Shown: positions 32,620 through 40,477 of the stretch, piece after piece
Layout of the letters: each line of letters opens with the position of its first letter
How positions within the stretch are numbered: position 1 is the stretch's first letter
Assembly: GCF_023715525.1 (NCBI RefSeq)
Contig: NZ_JAMBOG010000006.1
Coordinates: forward strand, 124,001 to 188,000
Reading direction: 5' to 3'
Source of the DNA: Kocuria rosea
Lineage (GTDB): Bacteria > Actinomycetota > Actinomycetes > Actinomycetales > Micrococcaceae
Length of the DNA: 64,000 nucleotides
Notes under the pieces: generated by a model
Database searches by the model: none
Told to the model about the DNA's origin: nothing
What the model saw: only the letters and a program-made list of their open reading frames with translations
Program-made: the position numbers and the translations under genes

Positions 32620-33123
32620 GTGGGCAACGACAGACTCCAGAGCGACCGGCAGCGCAGGACCATCGACCGGCTCGCCCGCTGGCTGACCCGCACCCACGGC
32701 GCCGAGCCCGGCTGGGACGCCCTCGTGCTCGACGTGCTCAGCGTGGGCCGCGACGTGCGCCTGCAGGTGCGCGAGGTGCGCGGCGGCACCACCACCTCGC
32801 ACGCCGTGGACGTCACGGGCCGGCGCAGCAGGCCCCGCCGGCTGGTCCGCGCCCTCCAGGAGGACTACGCCGACCTCGTGGACGGGACGTGGCTGTCCGC
32901 CACCCTGATCGTCACGGTGTCCGGGCGGCGCTGGGCGCACCCGGGGGTGGAGCTCATCCTCAACTACGACGACGAGCCGCTGCTGCCCGCGCACGCCCCG
33001 CACCCGGTCGCGGCCGAGGAGTACCAGCGCCACCTCGCCCGCCACCGGCGGATGGACCGCAGGATCCCCGGCTGGCTGCGGGAGCGGGTCGCCGGGGCGG
33101 GCCTGGAGGTGCCCGAGCGCTGA
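32620..33123 (+). CDS. Conserved-looking hypothetical protein (167 aa)
   Basis: A soluble alpha/beta-type protein: VGNDRLQSDRQRRTIDRLARWLTRTHGAEPGWDAL, LQVREVRGGTTTSHAVDV, LSATLIVTVSGRRWAHPGVELILNYDDEPLLP and a basic helical C-terminus. I do not recognise the family; the Trp-rich ends and NYDDEP stretch faintly recall YezG/DUF600-type immunity proteins, which is weak evidence. The GTG at 32620 is chosen because a TAGCGT box 7 nt upstream fits a leaderless start; an in-frame ATG at 32572 would place the promoter inside the gene. Confidence 0.65.
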   Translation: MGNDRLQSDRQRRTIDRLARWLTRTHGAEPGWDALVLDVLSVGRDVRLQVREVRGGTTTSHAVDVTGRRSRPRRLVRALQEDYADLVDGTWLSATLIVTVSGRRWAHPGVELILNYDDEPLLPAHAPHPVAAEEYQRHLARHRRMDRRIPGWLRERVAGAGLEVPER

Positions 33124-33239
33124 CCCGGCGCGGACCGCTCATCCGTTCGCCCAGCGGATAACCCGGCGCCGGCCCGTTCCCCCGGCACGCCGCGAGGTCT
33201 AGTCTTGAGTGACCTGTTCACCGACCGGAGGGAGAGCCC

Positions 33240-33428
33240 ATGGGACTCGGAGACAAGATCAACAACGCCGCGGAGAAGGCCTCCGGCACCGCCAAGCAGA
33301 AGCTCGGCGACGCCACGGACAACCGGGATCTGCAGGCCGAGGGCACTGCGGACAAGGCCTCCGCCGACGCGAAGCAGGCCGGTGAGAAGGTCAAGGACGC
33401 GGCGAAGAACTTCACGGACGGCCGCTGA
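33240..33428 (+). CDS. CsbD family general stress protein
   Basis: A 62-residue hydrophilic, Lys/Ala/Asp-rich helical protein: MGLGDKINNAAEKASGTAKQKLGDATDNRDLQAEG...KVKDAAKNFTDGR. This is the CsbD pattern (in Bacillus subtilis a sigma-B-dependent stress protein of unknown mechanism). GGAGGGAG precedes the ATG. A 16-bp hairpin follows the stop. A stress-responsive role is inferred from the family. Confidence 0.9.
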   Translation: MGLGDKINNAAEKASGTAKQKLGDATDNRDLQAEGTADKASADAKQAGEKVKDAAKNFTDGR

Positions 33429-33441
33429 CCACAGTGCCGTC

Positions 33442-33479
33442 GAGGAGCCCCGGTGCCGACCACGGCACCGGGGCTCCTC
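33442..33479. terminator. Strong bidirectional terminator between CsbD and ZIP genes
   Basis: Perfect 16-bp arms at 33442-33457 and 33464-33479 with a 6-nt loop (GACCAC), between convergent genes. Confidence 0.8.
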
Positions 33480-33515
33480 CCTGTCCGGCCCCGCCGCGAC
33501 GCCGGACGGGCCCGG

Positions 33516-34268
33516 TCAGCCCAGCGAGTGCAGGCTGAACGCGGCCAGGAAGCCCAGCGTCGCGATGAGCCCCGAGTACAGCGCCGCCTTCTCGAAGGCC
33601 TCCGGGATCATGGTGTCCGTGATCATGGCGAGGATCGCACCGGCCGCGAGCGCGTTGACGAAGGCGAGGGTGGCCGGTGCGGCGCCGTCCAGCAGCAGGT
33701 ACCCGGCGAGCGCGGCCAGGCCCGAGGCCACCGCGATGGAGCCCCAGATGCCGAAGACGTAGCCCGGTCCGCGCCCGGCGTTCTTCCACCCGGCGGTGCT
33801 GGAGAGCCCCTCCGGGACGTTGGAGATGAACACCGCGGCGAACATCGGCAGGCTCAGGCCGGACCCGCCCAGGAAGCTCAGCCCGAGCACCATGGACTCG
33901 GGCACGCCGTCGAGCAGGGCGCCGATGGCGATGGCCCCGCCGCTGCCTCCCTGCTCGGCCGGGGAGGGCTGCTGCGTCCCCGAGCGCTTGCGGTGGCGCG
34001 CGCCGTGGCGGGCCAGCAGGACGTTGAGGGCCACGTAGACGACCGAGCCGGCCAGGAAGCCCCACGCCGTGGGGGCCAGGCCGCCCTGCGCCACGGCCTC
34101 CTCCACCAGCTCGAAGGACAGCGCGGAGATCAGCACGCCGGAGCCGAACGCCATCACGGCGGCGACGAGCCCGGCCGGGACGGCGACGAACCAGGCGATG
34201 AGGCTGCCCAGCAACAGCGCGCCTCCGGCCAGCAGACCGGCACCGCCTGCGGCGAGCCACTCGGGCAT
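33516..34268 (-). CDS. ZIP family metal transporter
   Basis: A 250-residue membrane protein with about 8 helices. The metal-site helices carry ALLDGVPESMVLGLSF and FISNVPEGLSSTAG, variants of the ZIP HNxPEG/HExPHE motifs in which the usual His residues are replaced (SNVPEG, DGVPES), and MITDTMIPEAFEKAAL near the C-terminus. The charged loop (HGARHRKRSGTQQPSPAEQGG) is the usual variable loop between helices 3 and 4. ZIP proteins import zinc or other divalent metals; with the changed ligands the metal is uncertain. ATG at 34268 with AGGAGGATCC upstream; the longer frame to 34334 is not supported. Confidence 0.82.
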   Translation of the reverse strand: MPEWLAAGGAGLLAGGALLLGSLIAWFVAVPAGLVAAVMAFGSGVLISALSFELVEEAVAQGGLAPTAWGFLAGSVVYVALNVLLARHGARHRKRSGTQQPSPAEQGGSGGAIAIGALLDGVPESMVLGLSFLGGSGLSLPMFAAVFISNVPEGLSSTAGWKNAGRGPGYVFGIWGSIAVASGLAALAGYLLLDGAAPATLAFVNALAAGAILAMITDTMIPEAFEKAALYSGLIATLGFLAAFSLHSLG

Positions 34269-34481
34269 GGGGATCCTCCTGCACGGGACGTCGGGTGTCG
34301 TGGCCAGCTCACACCCGTAGCGCAGCGGGGTCAAATTGCCGGGTCCTGGCGGGCCGCGTTCCGGCGGTGCCGGTCCCGGGGCCCACCGTCCGCTGCCGGG
34401 GGGCGGCGACCCACGACGGCGACGTCGGGGCCGTGGGCCCCTGACGCGGGGCGCTCCCGGGATCCGCCCCCGGGAGCCGGC

Positions 34482-35606
34482 TCAGGGGGCGGACGCGGCG
34501 GTGCCGGGGCGGAGGACCGGCGGGACCCCGGCCGCACCCGTGGCCAGGTCGGCCGCCAGGACGCCGATGAGCGGGGCGAACTTCGCGCCGTGACCCGAGC
34601 ACGCCGAGACCACGGTGACACCCTCGGCGGTGTCCAGGACGAAGTGCTCGTCCGGGGTGGTGGTGAACAGGCACGTGGTCTCGGCGTAGGGCTCGGGCAC
34701 CACTCCCGGCAGCCACCGCCGCACGTACTCGACGACACGGTCCCGGTTGCCGGGGTCCACCACCCCGGTGCGCCGGGCCGCCGAGGCCATCACCCGCCCG
34801 CCGTTGTACTCGGCGACCTTCAGGCCCGCGAAACCGGCGTCCCGGCCGCCGGGGAGGCCGTAGACGGGCATGGCCGCGTCGTGGATGAGCGTGGGCCAGG
34901 CCTGCTCGAGGTCGCGGTAGGGGAAGTGGAACGCGTTCTCCTCCCGGACCGTGAACTGCGGCAGCGCGCCGAGGAAGGCCGGGGGCAGGGAGAGCTCGCC
35001 CAGCAGGTCGGGCAGCCAGCCGCCGGCGGCGACCACCACGTGCCCGGCCTCCACCGTGGCGCCCTGCGGCCCGTGCACCGTGAAGCCCGCGCCGGTGCGC
35101 CGGATCCGGGACACCGGCCAGTCCGTGCGCAGCTCGGCCCCGACGGCCACGGCGAGGCCGACCAGGGCCTCCACGGTCGACCCGGCGTCGAGCACCCCGG
35201 CGGTCGGCTGGTACAGGACGGGGGTGTCGAAGAGGAGCTGCGGCCACCGGGCCGCGGCCTGCTCGGCCGTGCAGAGGACGTGCTCCACGCCGGCGTCGTC
35301 GAGGACCCGGGCGAGCTGTTCCGGGTCGCGCCCGGGCCCGTGGTCCACCGCCCCGCAGCGCAGGAGCAGCTCCCGGCCGGACTCCCGCTCCACCTGCTCC
35401 CACAGCCGCTCAGAGCGCACGACGAGCCGGGCGTAGAACGGGTCGGCGTAGGCGTAGCGGAAGATGCGGGCCGACCCATGGGAGGAGCCCTGGTCGTTGC
35501 CGGGGACGGTGCGCTCGAGCAGCACGACCTCCTCGCCGCGCGAGGCCAGCTGCCATGCCGTGGCGGCACCCATCAGTCCGGCGCCGATCACCGCGTAGTT
35601 GCCCAT
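34482..35606 (-). CDS. N-methyl amino acid oxidase (MSOX/SolA type)
   Basis: A 374-residue FAD oxidase of the monomeric sarcosine oxidase/N-methyltryptophan oxidase family. FAD fold: YAVIGAGLMGAATAWQLASRGEEVVLLER; the family motif GSSHGSARIFRYAYADPFYARLV; and the Cys used for covalent FAD attachment in family members in ETTCLFTTTPDEHFVLD. The C-terminal SACSGHGAKFAPLIG closes the FAD site. It should oxidise an N-methylated amino acid to the free amine, formaldehyde and hydrogen peroxide. A TAGGCT box 7 nt before the ATG suggests a leaderless message. Confidence 0.9.
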   Translation of the reverse strand: MGNYAVIGAGLMGAATAWQLASRGEEVVLLERTVPGNDQGSSHGSARIFRYAYADPFYARLVVRSERLWEQVERESGRELLLRCGAVDHGPGRDPEQLARVLDDAGVEHVLCTAEQAAARWPQLLFDTPVLYQPTAGVLDAGSTVEALVGLAVAVGAELRTDWPVSRIRRTGAGFTVHGPQGATVEAGHVVVAAGGWLPDLLGELSLPPAFLGALPQFTVREENAFHFPYRDLEQAWPTLIHDAAMPVYGLPGGRDAGFAGLKVAEYNGGRVMASAARRTGVVDPGNRDRVVEYVRRWLPGVVPEPYAETTCLFTTTPDEHFVLDTAEGVTVVSACSGHGAKFAPLIGVLAADLATGAAGVPPVLRPGTAASAP

Positions 35607-35907
35607 GGCCGCCAGCCTAGTGCGGAACGCCTGAACGCCCCGGCCGGGGGCATGTTACAGCGGAAGAACGCCCTGTGGACGACGTGTTTAATTTCACCGG
35701 CCCTGCGGGACCCGCGCCACATCCCCCGCCCTCCGTCCCGGCAGAGGCAACCGCCGGAGGTTGCCCGCCCGGAGGGGTGTGACGGATCTCAACAGCCCCC
35801 GCACCGAGTGGCCGCGTCCCGGAAATCTCCCGGCCACACAACGGCCTCATCATGGAGGGGTCAGCACGACGCTGACCACGACACGCATCAGGACAGGAGG
35901 TGGCGTC
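35607..35907. other. Intergenic region, 301 bp
   Basis: Contains the TAGGCT box (35614-35619, minus strand) of the oxidase gene and the AGGAGG ribosome site (35895-35900) of the next gene. A slightly AT-richer patch (GTTTAATTTCACC, 35687-35699) may hold the rightward promoter. No gene is seen. Confidence 0.5.
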
Positions 35908-36129
35908 ATGACCGCTGCTGAGAAGTGGACGACCGATCTGAGCCAGGTCCGATCCGGGGACCGGGTCGAGATCTGGGACGAGGACTACGAGCGCTACATC
36001 GGCACCGTGGGGCAGGTCGCGCCCCACCTGGGCGTCCTCTGGATCCTCGAGGCCGGCACGGGGGTGCGCCGGCTGTTCCCCTTCGAGGGGTGCCGCCTGC
36101 GCCACGCCCCCCTGGCCCTCGCCGCCTGA
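35908..36129 (+). CDS. Small hypothetical protein (73 aa)
   Basis: MTAAEKWTTDLSQVRSGDRVEIWDEDYERYIGTVGQVAPHLGVLWILEAGTG... has an SH3-like beta-barrel look (GDRVEIWDED; YIGTVGQVAPHLGVLWI) and no membrane segment. I do not recognise a named family. AGGAGG sits 7 nt before the ATG, which strongly supports translation. A 15-bp tandem duplication starts 6 bp after its stop. Confidence 0.75.
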   Translation: MTAAEKWTTDLSQVRSGDRVEIWDEDYERYIGTVGQVAPHLGVLWILEAGTGVRRLFPFEGCRLRHAPLALAA

Positions 36130-36135
36130 CCCCCA

Positions 36136-36165
36136 CGGCCCCGATTCCCGCGGCCCCGATTCCCG
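36136..36165. repeat. 15-bp tandem duplication after a stop codon
   Basis: CGGCCCCGATTCCCG at 36136-36150 is repeated at 36151-36165, followed by a partial third copy (CGGCCACGG). Confidence 0.8.
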
Positions 36166-36229
36166 CGGCCACGGCCCGTCCGCCCCGGCACCCACCGGGG
36201 CGGCCGGGCCGTTCCCCTACCCTGAACGG

Positions 36230-37138
36230 GTGACCACCCTCGCCTCATCCCCCGGCACGAAGCTGCGTCCCACCCTGTACGTGCTGGCCGCGGTCGTCTC
36301 CGTCCAGTTCGGCGGCGCCCTGGCCGCCGTGCTCGTCCCGCTGATCGGGGCCTCGGCCACGGTGACCATGCGCCTGCTCATCAGCGCCGTGCTCATGGTG
36401 GCGGTGATCCGTCCCCGGCTGCGCGGGCGGAGCGGGCAGGCCTGGCGGGCGGGCCTGTTCTTCGGGGCGTCCCTCGCGGGGATGAACTTCGCGTTCTACC
36501 AGTCCCTCGCCACGCTGCCGCTGGGCGTCGCCGTGACCATCGAGTTCCTGGGCCCGCTCGCCCTCTCGGCGGTGCTGTCCCGGCGGCTGCGGGACATGGC
36601 CGCCGTGGTGGCGGCGCTCGCGGGCGTCGTGCTCATCTCGCAGGCGCTCACCGTGCCGTGGCGGGAGCTGGACCTCGGCGGCATCGCCTGGGCGGCGCTG
36701 GCCGGCGCGGGCTGGGCGGCCTACATCCTGGGCAGCCGCTCGGCGGGACGGCACTTCGACCAGCTGGACGGGCTCGCCGTCGCCCTCGTGGTCGCCGCCG
36801 CCCTCGTGACCCCGGTGGGGATCGCCACCGCCCACGCCCCCGCGCTGACCGGGAGCGTGCTGGCCGGGGGCGTGGGCATCGCGCTGCTGTCCTCGGTGCT
36901 GCCCTACTCGCTCGAGCTGCTGGCGCTGCGCAGCATCCCCCCGGCCGTCTTCGGGATCCTGCTCAGCCTGGAGCCCGCCGTCGCCGCCCTGGCGGGGCTC
37001 GTGGTCCTCCACCAGGTCCTCGCCGTGCCGCAGCTGCTGGGCATGGCCCTCGTCGTGGCCGCGAGCGCCGTCGTCATGGTCGGCGGCACCCCGGAGGCCG
37101 CACCCGCGGACCCGTCCTCCACCGGCGGCTCCCGCTAG
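36230..37138 (+). CDS. EamA/DMT family transporter (RhtA-like)
   Basis: A 302-residue transporter with 10 hydrophobic helices and the two EamA repeats (repeat 1 from LYVLAAVVSVQFGGALAAVLVPLIGASATVTMRLLISAV; repeat 2 from GIAWAALAGAGWAAYILGSRSAG). It resembles threonine/homoserine exporter RhtA-type proteins that export amino acids or metabolites. GTG start at 36230; a TACCCT box 6 nt upstream suggests a leaderless message. The broken FAD oxidoreductase gene follows 9 bp after its stop and was probably co-transcribed. Confidence 0.87.
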   Translation: MTTLASSPGTKLRPTLYVLAAVVSVQFGGALAAVLVPLIGASATVTMRLLISAVLMVAVIRPRLRGRSGQAWRAGLFFGASLAGMNFAFYQSLATLPLGVAVTIEFLGPLALSAVLSRRLRDMAAVVAALAGVVLISQALTVPWRELDLGGIAWAALAGAGWAAYILGSRSAGRHFDQLDGLAVALVVAAALVTPVGIATAHAPALTGSVLAGGVGIALLSSVLPYSLELLALRSIPPAVFGILLSLEPAVAALAGLVVLHQVLAVPQLLGMALVVAASAVVMVGGTPEAAPADPSSTGGSR

Positions 37139-37147
37139 GTCGGGGTC

Positions 37148-38270
37148 ATGACACGGACTGCGGTGATCGGCGCCGGGATCGTCGGGCTCTCCACGGCGCA
37201 GGCCCTGCGCCGCCGGGGGGCCGACGTGACGCTCTACGAGTCCGGGGCCCGGGCGGCGGGCAGTCCGCCGGCCGGTCCCGGGTCTTCCGCCACGCCCACG
37301 AGGACCCCCGGCTGGTCGCCCTGGTGGCGCACAGCCGCTCCCTGTGGCGGGAGTGGGAACGGGAGTTCGGCGTCGAGCTGATCTCCCCCGACGGCGCCGT
37401 GGTGATCGGCGACGGCGTCGAGGACAAGCTGCGGGCGCTGGAGGAGGTCCCGGAGGTCCGCGCCCGCCGCCTGGCGCCCGAGGAGCTGCACGAGCGCCTG
37501 CCCCTGCTCGCCGGGTGGACGGGCCCGGCCATGCTCGACGTCGACGGCGGCGCCATCCGCACGCTCGCGGCCGTCGGGGCGCTCACCGGGCGCCTGCGCG
37601 ACGCCCTGGTGCAGGACCACGTCCTCGCGGTCGGGCGCGCGGGGCCGCACCGCGTGGAGGTGCGCACCGGCACCGGCGTCGAGGCCTACGACCACGTGGT
37701 GCTCTGCGCCGGCCGGGGCACCGCTCCCCTGGCGCGCGGGGCGGGACTGTCCCTGCCCGTGGCCCCCGCCGCCCACGCCCGCGCCACGTTCGCCGTGCGC
37801 TCCGGCACCGCCCACGGGCTGCCCACGTTCCAGGACGGCAGCGGGGCCTTCGGCGAGACGGGCGTGTACGCGGCGCCGTACCCCGACGGCCGCCACTTCT
37901 CGGTGGGCCTGAGCGGGACGACCGGTGTCCACCCCGACGGGGGCGTCGCCGACCCCGCCGCCCTGGCCGCGCTGGTCGAGCGGACGGTCGCCTACGTGGA
38001 GCGCGCCCTGCCCGGGCTCGACCCGGCCCCGGTCGGCCACGTGCACTGCTGGGTGACCCGGCTGCCGTGGGGCGACGACGGTGTGGGGATCTGGTCCGAG
38101 GACGGCGTCACCGCGCTGGCCGGGCACAACCTGTTCAAGCAGGCCCCGGCGCTGGGCGAGGCCCTCGCCCGGACGGTCGTCGAGGGCGCGGTCCCCGGGG
38201 ACCTGCACCACGCGTGCGAGCTCGGCCGGTCCGCCGGGTGGCCTCCCGCGCGGCCGGCCCGTCTCCGGCG
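37148..38270 (+). pseudogene. FAD-dependent oxidoreductase (DAO family) broken by a frameshift
   Basis: The start MTRTAVIGAGIVGLSTAQALRRRGADVTLYESGA is a normal DAO-family FAD-binding fold, but its frame ends at 37381. The expected continuation (GGGQSAGRSRVFRHAHEDPRLVALVAHSRSLWREW, through to about 38270) is in another frame. A one-base loss near the CCC/GGG run at 37248-37253 would explain the shift: adding one C gives ESGAPGGGQSAGR. The second frame also has no stop near the expected end and runs on opposite the pspC gene. The intact family oxidises amino or hydroxy acids. It could be a true pseudogene or a sequencing error in a GC homopolymer; the missing stop favours decay. Confidence 0.75.
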
Positions 38271-38311
38271 GTCAGGGCACCGGTCGTCAGGGCGCCGGTG
38301 CTCAGGGCGCC
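38271..38311. repeat. 15-bp tandem repeat at the 3' end of pspC
   Basis: GTCAGGGCACCGGTC (38271-38285), GTCAGGGCGCCGGTG (38286-38300) and CTCAGGGCGCC (38301-38311). The third copy holds the pspC stop codon (38302-38304), so the extra copies lie just beyond the gene. Confidence 0.75.
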
Positions 38312-38484
38312 TGCGGGATGATGATCCAGAGGGCGATGTAGACGAGCTCCCCGACGCCGACCAGCCCGAAGACCACGAAGCCGAGGCGGACGAGGAACGT
38401 CGGCAGGCCGAGGCGCGCCGCCAGGGCCGCGCAGACGCCGGCGACGAGCTTGCCGTGGCGGGGGCGAACCAGTGCACCAGTCAT
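38302..38484 (-). CDS. PspC domain membrane protein
   Basis: A 60-residue protein that is almost entirely a PspC domain: LVRPRHGKLVAGVCAALAARLGLPTFLVRLGFVVFGLVGVGELVYIALWIIIPQAP, i.e. a short cytoplasmic stretch plus one long hydrophobic segment. PspC domains occur in phage-shock and envelope-stress proteins; stand-alone short forms are common in actinobacteria. Start ATG at 38484. It overlaps no functional gene but lies opposite the run-on frame of the broken oxidoreductase. Confidence 0.85.
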   Translation of the reverse strand: MTGALVRPRHGKLVAGVCAALAARLGLPTFLVRLGFVVFGLVGVGELVYIALWIIIPQAP

Positions 38485-38587
38485 GGCCGGATCCTACCGC
38501 CGGCCCCCGTGCCGGCGCCGAAGATGACTGCGCACGACGTTCATCAGCCCCCTGTCGAAAACGGAGGATCCGTGGTTGGCTGGGAGC

Positions 38588-38794
38588 ATGGACGCCAACG
38601 AGATCATGGACCGCATCCGCCAGGCCCGGGACCACGCCCTGGAGCAGGAGAAGGAGGAGCGTCAGCGCATCGCGGACGCCGACACCGCCGAGCTGCAGAG
38701 CGCCGCGAGCGTGCGCCTGGCCACCCGGCAGGCCGTGCGCGAGGCCTTCGACGACATCCTGGGCGAGAGCACCGACCCCGCCCAGGACGCCTGA
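38588..38794 (+). CDS. Small acidic helical protein (68 aa)
   Basis: MDANEIMDRIRQARDHALEQEKEERQRIADADTAELQSAASVRLATRQAVREAFDDILGEST... is a charged, probably coiled-coil helix with no recognised family. The ATG at 38588 has a weak GGGAG upstream; an in-frame start at 38576 adds four residues. The clean amphipathic composition, unlike frame-shadow sequence, supports it as real. Confidence 0.6.
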   Translation: MDANEIMDRIRQARDHALEQEKEERQRIADADTAELQSAASVRLATRQAVREAFDDILGESTDPAQDA

Positions 38795-38831
38795 GCCCGG
38801 TACCGGCCGCGGCCGGTGCGGGCGGGGACGC

Positions 38832-39329
38832 TCAGAGGTCGACGACCTCGTTGTCGCCCTTGAGCCGCCGACCGGTGACCGAGGCCTTGAGCAGGTTGGC
38901 CACCTGCGTGAGCTTGTGGCCCCCGGGCGAGTCCCAGTACTCGGCCGTGTCCGGGGTGACCTCGATCAGCACGTTGTTCGGGTTCTCCGGCCCGCCCTCG
39001 AGCCACGCCCCGGTGAAGGTGTCCCACAGCTCCCTGAGCTTGGCGACGTCGTCCACCACGCGGGCGGCGCCGGCGAGGGAGACCCACGCCCCGTCGCCCG
39101 CGTAGGCGACGTTGACCGCAGGCCGCTGCTGGAGGTGCTGCACCTGGTCGGAGTCGCGCTCGGCGATGAAGTACACGGTGCCGTCGAAGTCGACGTCCTG
39201 GGTGGCCATCGGCTTGGCCACGAGCCGGCCCTCGGGGTCCACGTGGGTGAGCAGGGCGATGCGGGTGTTCTTGATGATGGCGCGCACCTTCGCGGTGCCG
39301 TCGTCGGCGCCGTCCTTGCGGTGGGTCAT
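38832..39329 (-). CDS. Pyridoxamine 5'-phosphate oxidase-like FMN/split-barrel protein (general stress type)
   Basis: A 165-residue split-barrel protein: VRAIIKNTRIALLTHVDPEGRLVAKPMATQDVDFDGTVYFIAERDSDQVQHLQQRPAVNVAYAGDGAWVSLAGAARVVDD. This matches the PNPOx-like general stress protein 26 group, which binds FMN or F420 and whose substrates are mostly unknown. The C-terminus (TPDTAEYWDSPGGHKLTQVANLLKASVTG) is typical of this group. ATG at 39329. Possibly a stress-response gene like the nearby CsbD and PspC genes. Confidence 0.87.
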   Translation of the reverse strand: MTHRKDGADDGTAKVRAIIKNTRIALLTHVDPEGRLVAKPMATQDVDFDGTVYFIAERDSDQVQHLQQRPAVNVAYAGDGAWVSLAGAARVVDDVAKLRELWDTFTGAWLEGGPENPNNVLIEVTPDTAEYWDSPGGHKLTQVANLLKASVTGRRLKGDNEVVDL

Positions 39330-39470
39330 GGCAGTCCTCTTCTCTCGGGCTCTCTCGGATCGGGGTGCTGCGGGACGGCCAGCCTACAAGCCGCGGCACG
39401 GCTCGCACGAGGGTGTCCCCCAGGAGCGTCTGAGACGATGGGGGCACGGACGACGACGGAAGGCGACCCC

Positions 39471-40349
39471 ATGAACTTCGAACTGGACCCGCAGGTGCGC
39501 CACGCGGTGGAGCACCCGGCCGAGACCGTGCGCGGCCCCGAGGACGCGCAGCTGCGGATCCGCCTGGCCGGCGAGCCCGCCCGCCGGGCGCTGGCCGCCC
39601 ACTGGGACGGCACCGCGCAGGGCCCCGCCGGCGAGGCGGACCGGTTCGCCGCCGCCGTGCTGCTCGCGACCCTGTTCGACGACAGGCACTACCTCGAGCG
39701 CGCCGCGTCGACGCCGGGCGACGTGCCCGGCTGCCCGTCGGCCCCGCCGCGCGGGCTGCTCGAGCTCACCCGCGTGCCGGGGGCCCGGGCCGCGGCGGCC
39801 CCCGTCCTCCAGCGGCCCCTGCTGACCGGCCTGCTGGAGTGGGCCACCCGCCCCCTGCCGGACCAGCCCCCGATCGCCGTGGCGGAGGCGGCCCGCGACC
39901 TGGGGATCGACGACGACGGCCGCGTCTTCCGCGAGGTGCGCCGCCGCGCCGAGCGGCTGATGTCGGGACAGTACGACGGCTCCCCTGCGCTGGAGCGCTT
40001 CGTGGCCGTGCTGCGCGAGGCCGAGAAGCGCACGCGGGCCGACGGGCCGGCCCTGTCGGGCGAGGTGCTGCCGGGAGCGGCGGGCCCTGCGGGACCGGCG
40101 GCCGCCGCGCCGCCGTCGGCGCCCGCGGGAACGCCCGAGGCCCCCCGCTGGGCCCCGGGCGGCGTGCCGCCCGTCGGGGGCCCCGCGGGGCCGTCGGCGC
40201 CGCGGGCGCCGATGTACGGACCGCCCGCCGGCCCTCCGGCCCCGCACCCGGGCCGGGTCGAGGACGACGATCCGGGCGCCCTCAAGAACTGGGGCATCTT
40301 CGGCCTGGTCATCGTCGGGATCATCCTGCTGCTCGTGTTCCTGCTCTGA
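39471..40349 (+). CDS. Hypothetical protein with C-terminal membrane anchor
   Basis: A 292-residue protein: an N-terminal helical domain of ~190 residues (FELDPQVRHAVEHPAETVRGPEDAQLRIRLAG...) containing FDDRHYLERAASTPGDVPGCP, a Pro/Ala/Gly-rich linker (about 195-265) and a single C-terminal transmembrane helix (NWGIFGLVIVGIILLLVFLL), i.e. a tail-anchored layout with the bulk in the cytoplasm. I do not recognise the domain. The ATG at 39471 follows GGAAGG. It stands alone between convergent and co-directional neighbours. Confidence 0.7.
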   Translation: MNFELDPQVRHAVEHPAETVRGPEDAQLRIRLAGEPARRALAAHWDGTAQGPAGEADRFAAAVLLATLFDDRHYLERAASTPGDVPGCPSAPPRGLLELTRVPGARAAAAPVLQRPLLTGLLEWATRPLPDQPPIAVAEAARDLGIDDDGRVFREVRRRAERLMSGQYDGSPALERFVAVLREAEKRTRADGPALSGEVLPGAAGPAGPAAAAPPSAPAGTPEAPRWAPGGVPPVGGPAGPSAPRAPMYGPPAGPPAPHPGRVEDDDPGALKNWGIFGLVIVGIILLLVFLL

Positions 40350-40385
40350 CCGGGCGGGCCGGCGGCCCCACCCGAGAACATTTGC

Positions 40386-40415
40386 TTGCACGGGAAACCT
40401 TCGCGGCGCTACTCT
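40386..40415 (+). promoter_or_regulatory. Promoter of the VOC protein gene
   Basis: -35 TTGCAC (40386-40391), 18-bp spacer, -10 TACTCT (40410-40415), upstream of the ATG at 40478. The -10 is followed by GATGTATCAACAAG. Confidence 0.55.
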
Positions 40416-40477
40416 TGAGGATGTATCAACAAGCGGGGGCGCCGTCGCCTCCGGTCCTCACCACGGAAAGCCGTCCC

